Source: JAIQFL01 sp035501495 (GTDB lineage: Bacteria > Acidobacteriota > Terriglobia > Bryobacterales > Bryobacteraceae). From it: a stretch of DNA of 64,000 nucleotides. This document shows, piece after piece, positions 50,299 to 59,771 of this stretch (its first letter is position 1; every line of letters begins with the position of its first letter). The DNA lies in NCBI GenBank assembly GCA_035501495.1, contig DATJWB010000073.1, forward strand, positions 1-64,000. Direction: 5' to 3'. The position numbers were made by a program, and so were the translations under genes. The notes below the pieces were generated by a model that worked only from the letters and a program-made list of their open reading frames with translations, was not told where the DNA came from and made no database searches.

Positions 50299-50746
50299 TT
50301 TTTATAACCCTCCATTTTCTACGCCCCGATGGTGGCCGTGGTTTGCGCCGCGGCGTTAATAACCAAAGTGACCAACAAAACCGCCTGCCAGCCCATGAAC
50401 CGGAATGCCAACGGTACACCCCTATTCTTGTGCGCACCGGTTCCTCGGGAACCCAAAAAAGATTCCGCATCATCGTTCGACAATCATCTACCTGGCACCA
50501 TCGGGTACTAACCCTCGCAAGGCGCGCCGTGTCGGCAGTGCGTCGAAACGTCGAACGGAAAACACCTCGAGACATCCTGGTCACGAATAAAGCATGGTCC
50601 TGTCGATTTGGTATCGCAGATGCAGCCACTCTCTCGTCGGAGAAACTTCTCTGGAGTTTGGCGGCCTGAGGTGAAAACCGTCGGAGTCCGACGGGTTCTC
50701 TGTCCCTGTGGAACGCCGCCTATTCAGAAAAAGGAGCAATCAAATA
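50299..50746. other. 448-bp intergenic region, no gene; leader hairpin before aldolase
   Basis: No frame here has gene-like content. It holds a perfect stem CCGTCGG-AGT-CCGACGG at 50678-50694, 53 bp before the aldolase ATG, followed by GTTCTCTG; this could be a leader attenuator. The rest is less GC-rich than coding DNA. Confidence 0.4.
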
Positions 50747-51616
50747 ATGACCCTTCGCGAAACCTTAAAGAATGCCGACGGGAGACACACAGCAGTCGGT
50801 CACTTCAATGTGTCGGACCTCTCGGGTCTTCATGCCGTCGTTCGCGCGGCCCGGCGCCTTCAACAGCCCGTCATGATAGGCGTTTCTGAGGGCGAACGCG
50901 AATTCATCGGCGTCAAGGAGATTGCACTCCTGGTGAAGATGGCTCGAGAAGAAAATGGAGTGCCGATCTTCCTGAATGCCGACCACACCCATTCACTGGA
51001 CAAAGCGAAAGCCGCGGCCGAGGCCGGATTTGACGAAGTCATATTCGACGGCTCCCGCAAGCCCTTCGAGCAGAACGTCAAAGATACCAAACAGGCCGTC
51101 GAGATCCTGAAGTCGATTCGCCCCGGCATTCTCATCGAAGGCGAAATCGGTTACATCGGTTCAGGGTCGGAGATCATCGAACAGGTGCCGGCCGAGTCGT
51201 TGCAGCTGACTACTCCCCAGGAAGCCGCGGAGTTTGTCGCTGAAACCAAGGTCGATGTTCTGGCGCCGGCGGTCGGCAACATGCACGGTCTTCTGCCATC
51301 CATGGTGCGTGGCGACGCGCACAAGCGGCTGAACATCGAACGCATTCGCGAGATCAAGCAGACGACTGGTGTCTTTATGACGCTGCATGGCGGGTCCGGG
51401 ACTGCCGATACTGATTTCCTGGCGGCAATCCGGGCCGGGATGACCATCGTTCACATCAATACCGAGCTGCGTCTCGCCTGGAGGCGAGGAATCGAAGCCG
51501 CCTTGCAAGCGCACGCGAACGAAGTCACACCCTATAAGATATTGCCGTCAGCCGAGGATGCCATGGAAAAAGTCGCCACCGACCGCCTCCGCCTCTTCAA
51601 CTCGGCCGCGGCTTAA
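50747..51616 (+). CDS. Class II fructose/tagatose-bisphosphate aldolase family protein (KbaY/GatY type)
   Basis: 289 aa from the ATG at 50747 with RBS AAGGAG. It is a zinc-dependent TIM barrel: the zinc-binding His in LNADHTHSLDKA, a second metal region IEGEIGYIGSGS, a metal His in APAVGNMHG, and HGGSGT near the C-terminus. The Asp of NADHTHS is the proposed catalytic base. Length and the DHTHS motif fit the GatY/KbaY and Fba class. It would cleave a ketose bisphosphate to DHAP and an aldehyde; whether fructose, tagatose or another sugar is not clear. No kinase or phosphotransferase gene is adjacent. Confidence 0.9.
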   Translation: MTLRETLKNADGRHTAVGHFNVSDLSGLHAVVRAARRLQQPVMIGVSEGEREFIGVKEIALLVKMAREENGVPIFLNADHTHSLDKAKAAAEAGFDEVIFDGSRKPFEQNVKDTKQAVEILKSIRPGILIEGEIGYIGSGSEIIEQVPAESLQLTTPQEAAEFVAETKVDVLAPAVGNMHGLLPSMVRGDAHKRLNIERIREIKQTTGVFMTLHGGSGTADTDFLAAIRAGMTIVHINTELRLAWRRGIEAALQAHANEVTPYKILPSAEDAMEKVATDRLRLFNSAAA

Positions 51617-51692
51617 AATGAACAGCTCGCGGAGGACGCAGCAATCGTGGCGCTTGCCGGAGCACCCTCGCGTCCGGCGCAGTAATTCTCGA

Positions 51693-54095
51693 TCACCACT
51701 CCTGCGGGGCCCGCGCGAAAAACAACCCCACCTGATCGGCCCCTGAGCCCCCTTTGAGCGTCGCCAGGCACGCCGCCACCTCCGAACTATGCGCCCCGAG
51801 CGATACCGCAGTCTCCAGCGCGCGCCGGGCATGCTCCGGGTTCCCGTGCGCGGCCAGAATCACACCCTCCGCCACCCACACCGCAGGCGATTCCGGCCAA
51901 CGGCGCCTCGCACCTTCGAGCACCTTCTGCGCCTGCTCCGTGTGTCCGTCCGATTCCAGCAGCGCGGCCCGCAACACCGGGACCGCAGGCTCCTGCGGCA
52001 GCACCTTCTCCGCGCCCTCCAGGAGATTCATCGCATCTTCCACGCGGCCGCCCTTCCGTAGCAGGACCATTTTCTGCCAATAGATCTCCACCCGCCCCGG
52101 CGCGGCCCTTAGCGCGCGGTCGAGCGCCGGTAGCGCATCCGCGCCCTTTCCGGCGGCATCCAGCATCTGCGCCAGCGCCAGATAGTAATCCGCATGGCGC
52201 GCGGACTCCGGCACCCGCTCCATCTGCTTCAAACCATCGCTTGCTCCACCGGAATGGAACGCCGCGATGGCGAGCGGCAGTTCCAGTCCGGCGGCAGGAT
52301 CGGCGGCCACGGCCTTTTCCAGCAGTTCCCGCGAGATCGCGTATTGCCCCGCTTCGAGCAACGCCTGCCCCGCATCTGCCAGGACTGCGGCGGGTGGCTT
52401 TAGAGCTGCGATCGTGCGCGCCGTGGCGAGCGCCTGCCCGACCTGCTTCTCTTCCAGCGACAGCTTGAGGTAGTGCAGTTGCGCATTGGCGTCCGCGGGC
52501 TTCTCCTCGACTGCCTTCTCCACGCGCGCGCGATAATCGGCCCGCTGCTGTTCCGGCGTGAGACTGAGATACCGCATCAGGTCGCGCGGAGCCTGTGTCG
52601 GACGCATCTGGCGATAGCGCCCCATGAGCGTTTCCGATTCCGAGTCTTTCCCCGCCTCCGCCAGCGCATTGGCGAGATGAAGGACGATGGTCGGTTCCTC
52701 CGGCGCCAGTTGCGCTGCCTTGCGCAGGGTCCGGACGGAATCGTCCAGGCGATCGAGCGCGCGATACGCCTGGCCCAACCGGTCGAGGATCAGCCCGTTG
52801 TCGGGCTGGCTGGTGGCCGCCGCCTCGAGGTCCGGAACGGCCGACTCCGGCTTGCCCTGCAGGTAGTACAGCGCCCCCCGGGCGGAACGCGCCTCCACAA
52901 AATCCGGCTTCAATCGAAGGGCCCTGTCGAGATTGGAAAGCCCCTTGGTGGGATCGTTCATGCTCTCCGCCAGGCCCAGTTCGTAATAACCCGCCGGATC
53001 GTCCGGGTGACGCGCGATGTACCACTCCAGGTCCGCAATGCCCGTATCGAACTGGCGCATATGGATGCGGGCGAACCCGCGCTCGCGCCGCGCGGTATCA
53101 TCGTTCGGCGCCAATGCCGCATATCGATCCCATGCCGCGGCGGAGTCCTCGTTCGCCTGCAGCTCACCGGTCGTGACGGCGATCAGGCGCTGCACGTCGG
53201 CGCGCTTCGGAGCAATTCTCGCGGCCTCCGCCAGAAGTCGCAAAGCGGACTCCGGCTGCTTGAGCGAACTGTACACGAATGCCAGGCTGTACAGAGCGTC
53301 GGCGTTCTGTGGCTGTTGACGCACGGCCTTTTCCAGAACCTCGCGCGCCCGGTCGTAATGCCGTGCATACAACGCCACCACCCCCAGGTCGTACAAGAGC
53401 TGAAAATCCGACGGGTCGCCCGCCAGCGCGTGGGTGAGAAAGGTCTCGGCCTGCGCGAACTGTTCCGCGCGTGCCAGTGTCCAGCCAATCGAAGAGCTCA
53501 GCTTCGCGTCGTTCTGAGTCGCACTCGCGATCTGCGTGAACAGAGCCTCGGCCGCCGCGGCGTCGCCGGTGCGGTCGAGCGCGATCAGCCGCGGCACCGC
53601 GGCCTGGACTGCATCTCGCATGCCCACGGGCAGTCGATCCAGATAACGCAGCGCTTCCTTCGCATGATCCACGTCTTTGTTTTTCAGCGCCAGGCGTGCG
53701 AGTTCCAGGTTGGCGTAGGCGTCCCCGCGGTCGATCGCTACCACCCGTTCGAAGGCGTCGTGCGCGCCTTTTTCATCCCCCGCCGCCAGCAGATGAGTGG
53801 CGTACCTGCCCAGCACCGGCGCGGAGCGGGGCGCGGCCGCTACCGCTTTGCGATACAGCGCGTCTGCCTCGGCGAATTGCCGGCGCGCATCCAGCGCCAT
53901 TCCCAGCATGCTCAGAACATCCGGATCCGCTGGATGAGTCTTCAGTTCCCCACGGAGGATGGACTCCGCACCTGCGGCATCCCCGCGCTCGAGCGCCGCG
54001 GCGGCCTCGCGTAACGCCGGGCTGTCCGCCGCCCGCCCAAAGGGCAGAAGCACGATCGCTGCAACGGTCGCCACGACTGAGACGGAGCGGGTCAT
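51693..54095 (-). CDS. Large secreted TPR protein (about 20 repeats)
   Basis: 800 aa from the ATG at 54093-54095; the frame opens further up to 54215 but that would overlap the divergent gene. Signal peptide SVSVVATVAAIVLLPFGRAA. Almost the whole mature protein is helical repeats such as AAALERGDAAGAESILRGEL, AEAFYRKAVA-like and REVLEKAVRQQPQNADALY, through to HARRALETAVSLGA. It is divergent from the second ASPIC/UnbV gene with 57 bp between starts, repeating the arrangement at 0.2-2.9 kb. It probably acts as a protein-binding scaffold in the periplasm or outer membrane. Confidence 0.87.
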   Translation of the reverse strand: MTRSVSVVATVAAIVLLPFGRAADSPALREAAAALERGDAAGAESILRGELKTHPADPDVLSMLGMALDARRQFAEADALYRKAVAAAPRSAPVLGRYATHLLAAGDEKGAHDAFERVVAIDRGDAYANLELARLALKNKDVDHAKEALRYLDRLPVGMRDAVQAAVPRLIALDRTGDAAAAEALFTQIASATQNDAKLSSSIGWTLARAEQFAQAETFLTHALAGDPSDFQLLYDLGVVALYARHYDRAREVLEKAVRQQPQNADALYSLAFVYSSLKQPESALRLLAEAARIAPKRADVQRLIAVTTGELQANEDSAAAWDRYAALAPNDDTARRERGFARIHMRQFDTGIADLEWYIARHPDDPAGYYELGLAESMNDPTKGLSNLDRALRLKPDFVEARSARGALYYLQGKPESAVPDLEAAATSQPDNGLILDRLGQAYRALDRLDDSVRTLRKAAQLAPEEPTIVLHLANALAEAGKDSESETLMGRYRQMRPTQAPRDLMRYLSLTPEQQRADYRARVEKAVEEKPADANAQLHYLKLSLEEKQVGQALATARTIAALKPPAAVLADAGQALLEAGQYAISRELLEKAVAADPAAGLELPLAIAAFHSGGASDGLKQMERVPESARHADYYLALAQMLDAAGKGADALPALDRALRAAPGRVEIYWQKMVLLRKGGRVEDAMNLLEGAEKVLPQEPAVPVLRAALLESDGHTEQAQKVLEGARRRWPESPAVWVAEGVILAAHGNPEHARRALETAVSLGAHSSEVAACLATLKGGSGADQVGLFFARAPQEW

Positions 54096-54152
54096 TCCGT
54101 TACCGCTTATTGTACGTCTCGCGCAGGCGCTGATATTCTGGACGAGACATCC

Positions 54153-55919
54153 ATGACGCGGCGGCAACTCCTGTCGATTCCGGCCCTCGCGCTTCCGGTT
54201 TCGCCTCCCGCGCACCCGCAGAGGTTCAGTGGCATGGTCTCGCGCAACGTGACGCCCGCGCCGCGCGGAAAGCCGTCTGGCCTGCCATTCGACGCAAAGT
54301 TCGTCAACGTCGCCGCGCAGGCGGGATTGCGGGAGCCCGTGATCTTCGGCGACGAAGGCCGCGCCGATTACATCCTCGAGTCGATGGGATGCGGCGCCGC
54401 GTTCCTCGATTACGACAACGACGGCTGGCTCGACGTTCTGATGTTGACGGGACGCCGCCGTACCGGCCCCACGCCATCCTCCGCCACCATCCGTCTATAC
54501 CGGAACAACCGCGACGGCACATTCGCGGACGTGACCGGGCGCGCCGGCCTCGCCCGCGGCGTCTGGGCCTTTGGCGTAACAGTTGGCGACTACGACAACG
54601 ACGGCTTCGACGATCTCTTCATTACCTGCTGGGGCAGTAACCTTCTGTTTCACAACAACGGCGACGGCACATTTTCGGATGTGACCGAAAAGGCCGGGCT
54701 CCATCGTCCCGGCGTTCATTTCGGCAGCGGCTGCACCTGGATCGATTACGATCGCGACGGCCGGCTGGATCTGTTTGTGGCCCACTATGTGGTCTTCGAC
54801 CAGGAGAAGATTCAGCCCCGCGGAAAGAATCCCGCGTGCAACTGGCGCGGTTCGCCGGTCTACTGCGGACCGATGGGCCTGCCGCACGAGCCCTGCCGCC
54901 TGTATCACAACAACGGCGACGGAACGTTTACCGACGTCAGCGCGAAAGCTGGGATCCTGTCGCCTTCCGCCGGGTATGCCCTGACCGCCGTCGCCGCCGA
55001 CTTGGATGGCGACGGCTGGCCTGACATTTACGTCGCCTGCGACAGCTCCCCGAGTCTCCTGTTCCGCAACAATCACGACGGCACGTTCACCGAACGCGGT
55101 CTCGAAAGCGGAGTCGCCATCAACGAGGACGGCAAAGATCAGGCCGGCATGGGGCTCGGCATCGGCGACTACGACACCGACGGCCATCTCGATATCTTCA
55201 AGACGCACTTCGCCGCGGACACCAACATCCTCTATCGCAACAACGGCCGGGGAACGTTTCGCGATGTAACCACGGTTTCCGGACTTGCCGTCGAAACTCG
55301 CTTCGTGGGCTGGGGCGCAGCCCTGCAGGACTTCGACAACGACGGTCTTCCCGATCTGTTCTACACCACCGGAATGGTGTCGCCCGAATTGGAACGCGAT
55401 CTGCCCGATACGCCGTACAAAACGCCGAACGTGGTGTTTCGCAATCTCGGCCGCGGCAAATTTGAGGAGTTGTTCGATCTCGCAGGACCGGCCATGCAGG
55501 AACTGCACTCCAGCCGCGGGGCGGCATTCGGCGATTTCGACAACGATGGCGACGTGGACATTCTCGTGATGAACATGAACGAACCGCCGTCGCTCCTGCG
55601 CAACGATGTCGGCGGCGGACATCACTGGCTCAAAGTGCTGCTCCTCGGAGTGGATTCCAACCGCTCCGCCATTGGAGCGCAAGTGCTCGCCCGATATGGG
55701 CAGACTGTTCAGGCGCAGGCCGTGCTGGCCCAGTCCTCCTACCTCTCGGTGAACGACCGGCGACTGCATTTTGGTCTCGGCGCAGAGAAAACCGCCACCC
55801 TCGAGATCCGCTGGCCGAATGGTAAGGACGAACGGATCGAGAGGGTCGAGGCGAACCAGTTGGTGATTGTCCGGGAAGGTTCCGGGATCGTCGCCAGTCA
55901 CAGGTTCGGAAAAAGTTAA
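54153..55919 (+). CDS. CRTAC1-type protein with ASPIC/UnbV domain, paralogue of the 1.1-kb gene
   Basis: 588 aa. It is collinear with the gene at 1112-2896 and very similar over its full length, including the start (MTRRQLLS), TPAPRGKPSGLP, AKFVNVAAQAGLR, YILESMGCGAAFLDYDNDGW, FITCWGSNLLFHNNGDGTF, ETRFVGWGAALQDFDNDGLP and LHSSRGAAFGDFDNDGDVD. Calcium-loop propeller repeats occupy about residues 80-470 and the ASPIC/UnbV domain the last 100 (QSSYLSVNDRRLHFGLG, EIRWPNG). Extracytoplasmic; function unknown. The signal peptides differ: here PALALPVSPPAHP follows the RR pair. Confidence 0.93.
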   Translation: MTRRQLLSIPALALPVSPPAHPQRFSGMVSRNVTPAPRGKPSGLPFDAKFVNVAAQAGLREPVIFGDEGRADYILESMGCGAAFLDYDNDGWLDVLMLTGRRRTGPTPSSATIRLYRNNRDGTFADVTGRAGLARGVWAFGVTVGDYDNDGFDDLFITCWGSNLLFHNNGDGTFSDVTEKAGLHRPGVHFGSGCTWIDYDRDGRLDLFVAHYVVFDQEKIQPRGKNPACNWRGSPVYCGPMGLPHEPCRLYHNNGDGTFTDVSAKAGILSPSAGYALTAVAADLDGDGWPDIYVACDSSPSLLFRNNHDGTFTERGLESGVAINEDGKDQAGMGLGIGDYDTDGHLDIFKTHFAADTNILYRNNGRGTFRDVTTVSGLAVETRFVGWGAALQDFDNDGLPDLFYTTGMVSPELERDLPDTPYKTPNVVFRNLGRGKFEELFDLAGPAMQELHSSRGAAFGDFDNDGDVDILVMNMNEPPSLLRNDVGGGHHWLKVLLLGVDSNRSAIGAQVLARYGQTVQAQAVLAQSSYLSVNDRRLHFGLGAEKTATLEIRWPNGKDERIERVEANQLVIVREGSGIVASHRFGKS

Positions 55920-56002
55920 CATCGGTTAACAAGGCCAGGCCACCGCCTGCCATCCATTGCACACTCGCCAATACAGCTTGCGCCCTCGTCCAAAAAAATT
56001 AT

Positions 56003-56016
56003 TGAAAGCGATTGCA
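56003..56016. promoter_or_regulatory. LacI/GalR-type operator-like site (cre-like)
   Basis: TGAAAGCGATTGCA fits the LacI-family catabolite-responsive pattern TGAAANCGNTTNCA at every fixed base. It overlaps the -35 element of the TonB receptor 3 promoter (56012-56017), so binding should repress. The regulator gene is not in the window. Confidence 0.6.
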
Positions 56017-56039
56017 TCTGCGGTCAGTTTTGGTATAAC
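56012..56039 (+). promoter_or_regulatory. Promoter of TonB receptor 3
   Basis: -35 TTGCAT (56012-56017), 16-bp spacer, -10 TATAAC (56034-56039). The 5' leader to the ATG at 56116 would be about 70 nt and carries AGGGGGAACC as RBS. Confidence 0.65.
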
Positions 56040-56115
56040 ATCTCAGCTACCTGCGGCGCGGTCTCACCGCGCCATGGAGTTGCACTCGGGTAGTGCGTGG
56101 AGGGGGAACCAAGCC

Positions 56116-59100
56116 ATGACGCGTCTGAATCTCACCCTGACGATTGCTCTGTTGCTTTCGCTCGGCGCCAGCCTGTTCGGGCAAACCATCACCAGTTCTG
56201 TTCTCGGAACCGTCGTCGATCCGACCGGCGCAACCGTCGGACTCGCGGAGGTTCAACTTACCAATCAGAGCACCGGAACCGTGAACCGCGCCGTCACGGA
56301 CAACGCGGGCTTGTTCCGCATCGTCAACATCTTTGCCGGCAACTATTCCGTAACCATCCAGGCGAAGGGCTTCAAGAACCTCTCGGTCAGGGACATTGTC
56401 GTCGATGCGAGCGAGGCCCACGACTTGGGTCGTCTCGTGCTCGCACTCGGTGAGATCACGGACTCGGTCAGTGTTACCGCCGAAGTTGCCGCGGTACAGA
56501 CTGCCAGCAGCGAGCGCGCGCCGCTTCTGGACAACAGTCAGCTCAACGTGGACTCCATTAAAGGCCGCGATTTGATGAGCTACATGAAACTCCTTCCAGG
56601 CGTCGTCGACACCACTACCGGCAGAGACATCAGCGGCGGGTCGATCATGGGCGGCTTAACGTTCAGCGGCACCGGGGGAGGCCAGGGGCTCATCGGTTTC
56701 TCGGTGGATGGCGCGACCGACATGGACACAGGCTGCAGCAGTTGCTTTGCTCACTTCGAGCCCAATATCGATGCTATCGGCGAAGTGAAAGTGCTCATGT
56801 CGAATTTCGCGGCGGAATACGGCCGGAATTCGGGGGCCACCATCAGCGTCACCACCAAGAGCGGCACGCAGCAGTTCCACGGCTCCGGTTGGTGGACTCA
56901 CCGCCATGAGGACTTGAACGCGAATCAGTTCTTCAACAACCAGACGGGACAGCCGATACCGCGATACCGCTACAACATCGCCGGATGGACCTTGGGGGGG
57001 CCCATCTACATTCCCAAGCTATTCAACACCAGCAAGACGAAGTTGTTCTTCTTCGCCTCCCAGGAATACACCAGGTCTCTGCTGAACGCTGCCAACCAAT
57101 ACCGCACCATGCCGTCGCAGATTGAGCGCGGCGGCGATTTCTCGCAGAGCTTCAATCCCGGCAATTCGCTCATCGTCGTCAACGACCCCAATACGGGGCA
57201 GCCGTTTCCCGGCAACATCATCCCGCAGAGCCGGATCAACGGCTGGGGCCAGGCGATGCTCAATTTCTTCCCGATGCCCAATACATACTTCCCGCCGGGC
57301 TCCGCTCAGTATCAGCAGGACAACTTCCAGTCTGAGGCTTCCGGCTCGCACGCCAGGCGCGACGATATCATCCGCGGCGACGTCAACCTCACCTCCAAGC
57401 TCACCGGCTACTTCCGCTACGGCCACGATTACGACTTTCAAGACGCGCTTTACGCCGGCATTCAATTCAATTCCGCCATTCAGGGACACCCAAACCCTGG
57501 AACCGGCCTGGTGGGAAGCGTGAACTACACGTTTAGTCCCACGCTGGTCAACCAAGCCACATATAACTGGAGCTACAACTACTTCTCGTATTACGAGGAG
57601 GTACCCGCACAGGTTGCCCGTTCCTTGGCCAACGGAACCACTGGCACGCCCCAAGCCGGACAGCCGCTACCGAGCCTCTTTCCGCTCCATCCGCTCGGAC
57701 CTGGTCCTGGCGGCGATCTGCTCGAAGGACCCGCAGCCTGCTCGAACGGCTACTGTCCCTACCTTCCGGGCTTTAGCTTCGGCAGCACTCCGGTGAACGC
57801 GGCGAGTTTCGGCGAATCCAACGTAGATTACGTCAACACCAACCGCATCTACCAGTTTTCCGACAACCTGACCTGGATTAAGAACAATCACACAGTCAAA
57901 GCGGGCATCTATATTGAGCGCAACCGCAAGCTGCAGCCAGGCAGCCCGACTTATACCGGCAGCTACAACTTCCAGAAAGATGTCAACAACCCGTTGGACT
58001 CTGGCAATGGTTTCGCCAACGCCCTCCTCGGCAATTACGACACCTATACCGAAAACAGCGGCCACTTCGTGTACGACGTGTACTATTGGAACCGGGAGTT
58101 CTACGTTCAGGACGACTGGCGCATCGGGAAGCGTCTGACTCTGAATTACGGCATGCGCTTCTACAACCTGAGTCCGCAGGAAGACGAACTGCACGAATTC
58201 TCGTATTTCAACCCGTCGCTCTATTCAGCCTCGCAGGTCTCGCAGATTTACACGCCCTATTGCAAGACAGGTAACCCGTGCTCCGGTTCGAACCGGGTTT
58301 CCATCAACCCCGCGGTTGGCCCAAGCGTGACCTATCCTGCCTCGTATATCGGCTTGTTCGTTCCCGGCAGCGGCAACCCCGCAAACGGAATGGTGGTGGA
58401 TGGCCTGAACGGCGCATCTGTGAACACCTACACGAACCGGGTTCTCGCTCCGGCGCCCCGCATTGGCTTCGCGCTGGACGTTTTCGGCAATGGAAAGACT
58501 GCGCTACGCGGAGGCTGGGGCGTCTTCTACGACCGGCTCGACGGCAACCAGGTGTACAGCATGTCGGGCCAGCCGCCAGTCGGTTACCAGCCAACCGCAT
58601 ATTACGGAACCATTTCGAATCTGGCCAGCGCCGGCGGATTGATCGGCCCCCCTGGCCTCACCATGTGGAGCGGAAATACGGCGCTGCCGCAGAACCGCAG
58701 CGCCAGCCTGGGCGTGCAGCAAAACATCGGCTGGGGCACGGTGCTCGATGTAGCGTATCAGCTCAATCAGGGTATCCACCGATATTACCTTCGCAACCTG
58801 AATGCGGTTCCGCTGGGCGCCGATTTCAGCACGCAGTATCTGGATCCGACGACCGCGATCTCGAATCCGCTGAACCCGCCTCACCTTCCCGCGGCTTTTC
58901 AGAGACCCAACTATCCCGGCTTCGGCGATATCAACCAGCATGATTTCGGAGGCAGGTCCAACTACAACGGGCTTCAGATCGCCGTGCGCCACAGGCTCCA
59001 ACACGGGTTGACCTTCGGCGTCTCCTTTGCATGGTCGCGTTTCATGGCCGTCACGTCCTTCGACCCCCTGGTTCCAAATAACAACGCACGAAACTATGGG

Positions 59101-59697
59101 CCGAATGGCGCAGACCGTCGTCTGCTGGGAGCCATCAACTACTCGTACGATCTGCCCGGCATCGGCAAGAGGCTCAATCTCAAGCCGCTCGGCTACCTGA
59201 CAGACGGCTGGACGCTATCCGGCATCACCGGGTTCTCCAGTGGCGCACCGTTCACCCCCAGCTTCACCACGACGAACGGACTCGATATCACGGGATCCAC
59301 AAGCGAGGGCGCGCGCATTAACGTCGTGTCGAATCCATACGCCAATGTGCCGCAGGGAACCCCGGGACTTCCCCACGGAGTGCTCTACTTCAATCCAGCC
59401 GCATTCGCCGAGCCTGCCGTCGGAACCATCGGCAACGCGGGCGTGAACATCATGTACGGGCCGAGCTACATCAACTGGGACATGAGCCTCGCCCGCAGGA
59501 TTCCTCTCAAGAGTGAAGCCCGATCGATCCAACTCAGGGTGGAGGCCTTTAACGCCTTCAACCACGTGCAGTTCACAGGCGTCAATTCCAGTTTCATATT
59601 TAACGCCGCGGGCGTGAATACGAACTCCAACATCGGCGCGTTGACCGGCGAACGCGGACCCCGCGTGGTCGCCCTGGAACTCCGGGCCCAATTCTAG
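56116..59697 (+). CDS. TonB-dependent receptor, Oar-like, with carboxypeptidase-regulatory domain (3)
   Basis: 1193 aa from the ATG at 56116; the frame opens at 55957 but that ATG precedes the promoter. Signal peptide LTLTIALLLSLGASLFGQ, regulatory-like domain (SSVLGTVVDPTGATVGLAEV, YSVTIQAKGFKNLSV), plug with MSYMKLLPGVVDTTTG and FSVDGATDMDTGCSSCFAHF, then barrel to VVALELRAQF. It differs from receptors 1 and 2 in its C-terminal residue pattern and promoter control. With the downstream GH51 enzyme and esterase it forms a glycan-utilisation locus, so the likely ligand is an arabinose-containing oligosaccharide. Confidence 0.93.
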   Translation: MTRLNLTLTIALLLSLGASLFGQTITSSVLGTVVDPTGATVGLAEVQLTNQSTGTVNRAVTDNAGLFRIVNIFAGNYSVTIQAKGFKNLSVRDIVVDASEAHDLGRLVLALGEITDSVSVTAEVAAVQTASSERAPLLDNSQLNVDSIKGRDLMSYMKLLPGVVDTTTGRDISGGSIMGGLTFSGTGGGQGLIGFSVDGATDMDTGCSSCFAHFEPNIDAIGEVKVLMSNFAAEYGRNSGATISVTTKSGTQQFHGSGWWTHRHEDLNANQFFNNQTGQPIPRYRYNIAGWTLGGPIYIPKLFNTSKTKLFFFASQEYTRSLLNAANQYRTMPSQIERGGDFSQSFNPGNSLIVVNDPNTGQPFPGNIIPQSRINGWGQAMLNFFPMPNTYFPPGSAQYQQDNFQSEASGSHARRDDIIRGDVNLTSKLTGYFRYGHDYDFQDALYAGIQFNSAIQGHPNPGTGLVGSVNYTFSPTLVNQATYNWSYNYFSYYEEVPAQVARSLANGTTGTPQAGQPLPSLFPLHPLGPGPGGDLLEGPAACSNGYCPYLPGFSFGSTPVNAASFGESNVDYVNTNRIYQFSDNLTWIKNNHTVKAGIYIERNRKLQPGSPTYTGSYNFQKDVNNPLDSGNGFANALLGNYDTYTENSGHFVYDVYYWNREFYVQDDWRIGKRLTLNYGMRFYNLSPQEDELHEFSYFNPSLYSASQVSQIYTPYCKTGNPCSGSNRVSINPAVGPSVTYPASYIGLFVPGSGNPANGMVVDGLNGASVNTYTNRVLAPAPRIGFALDVFGNGKTALRGGWGVFYDRLDGNQVYSMSGQPPVGYQPTAYYGTISNLASAGGLIGPPGLTMWSGNTALPQNRSASLGVQQNIGWGTVLDVAYQLNQGIHRYYLRNLNAVPLGADFSTQYLDPTTAISNPLNPPHLPAAFQRPNYPGFGDINQHDFGGRSNYNGLQIAVRHRLQHGLTFGVSFAWSRFMAVTSFDPLVPNNNARNYGPNGADRRLLGAINYSYDLPGIGKRLNLKPLGYLTDGWTLSGITGFSSGAPFTPSFTTTNGLDITGSTSEGARINVVSNPYANVPQGTPGLPHGVLYFNPAAFAEPAVGTIGNAGVNIMYGPSYINWDMSLARRIPLKSEARSIQLRVEAFNAFNHVQFTGVNSSFIFNAAGVNTNSNIGALTGERGPRVVALELRAQF

Positions 59698-59721
59698 CCC
59701 GTTCGTCCAAAGTGTCTCACG

Positions 59722-59745
59722 AGCCGCCGGCCCTGTCCGGCGGCT
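59722..59745 (+). terminator. Strong intercistronic hairpin between receptor 3 and GH51 gene
   Basis: AGCCGCCGG-CCCTGT-CCGGCGGCT, a perfect 9-bp stem with 6-nt loop, 25 bp after the receptor stop. No T-run follows. It may lower readthrough or protect the upstream mRNA end. Confidence 0.5.
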
Positions 59746-59771
59746 TACGCATCTAGGCGCGAAAGGCGCTT

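Noticed and set aside
51634..51675. GGACGC/GCGTCC inverted repeat between the aldolase and TPR genes as a terminator
   Set aside because: The 30-nt loop and lack of a T-run make it no better than chance in this composition.
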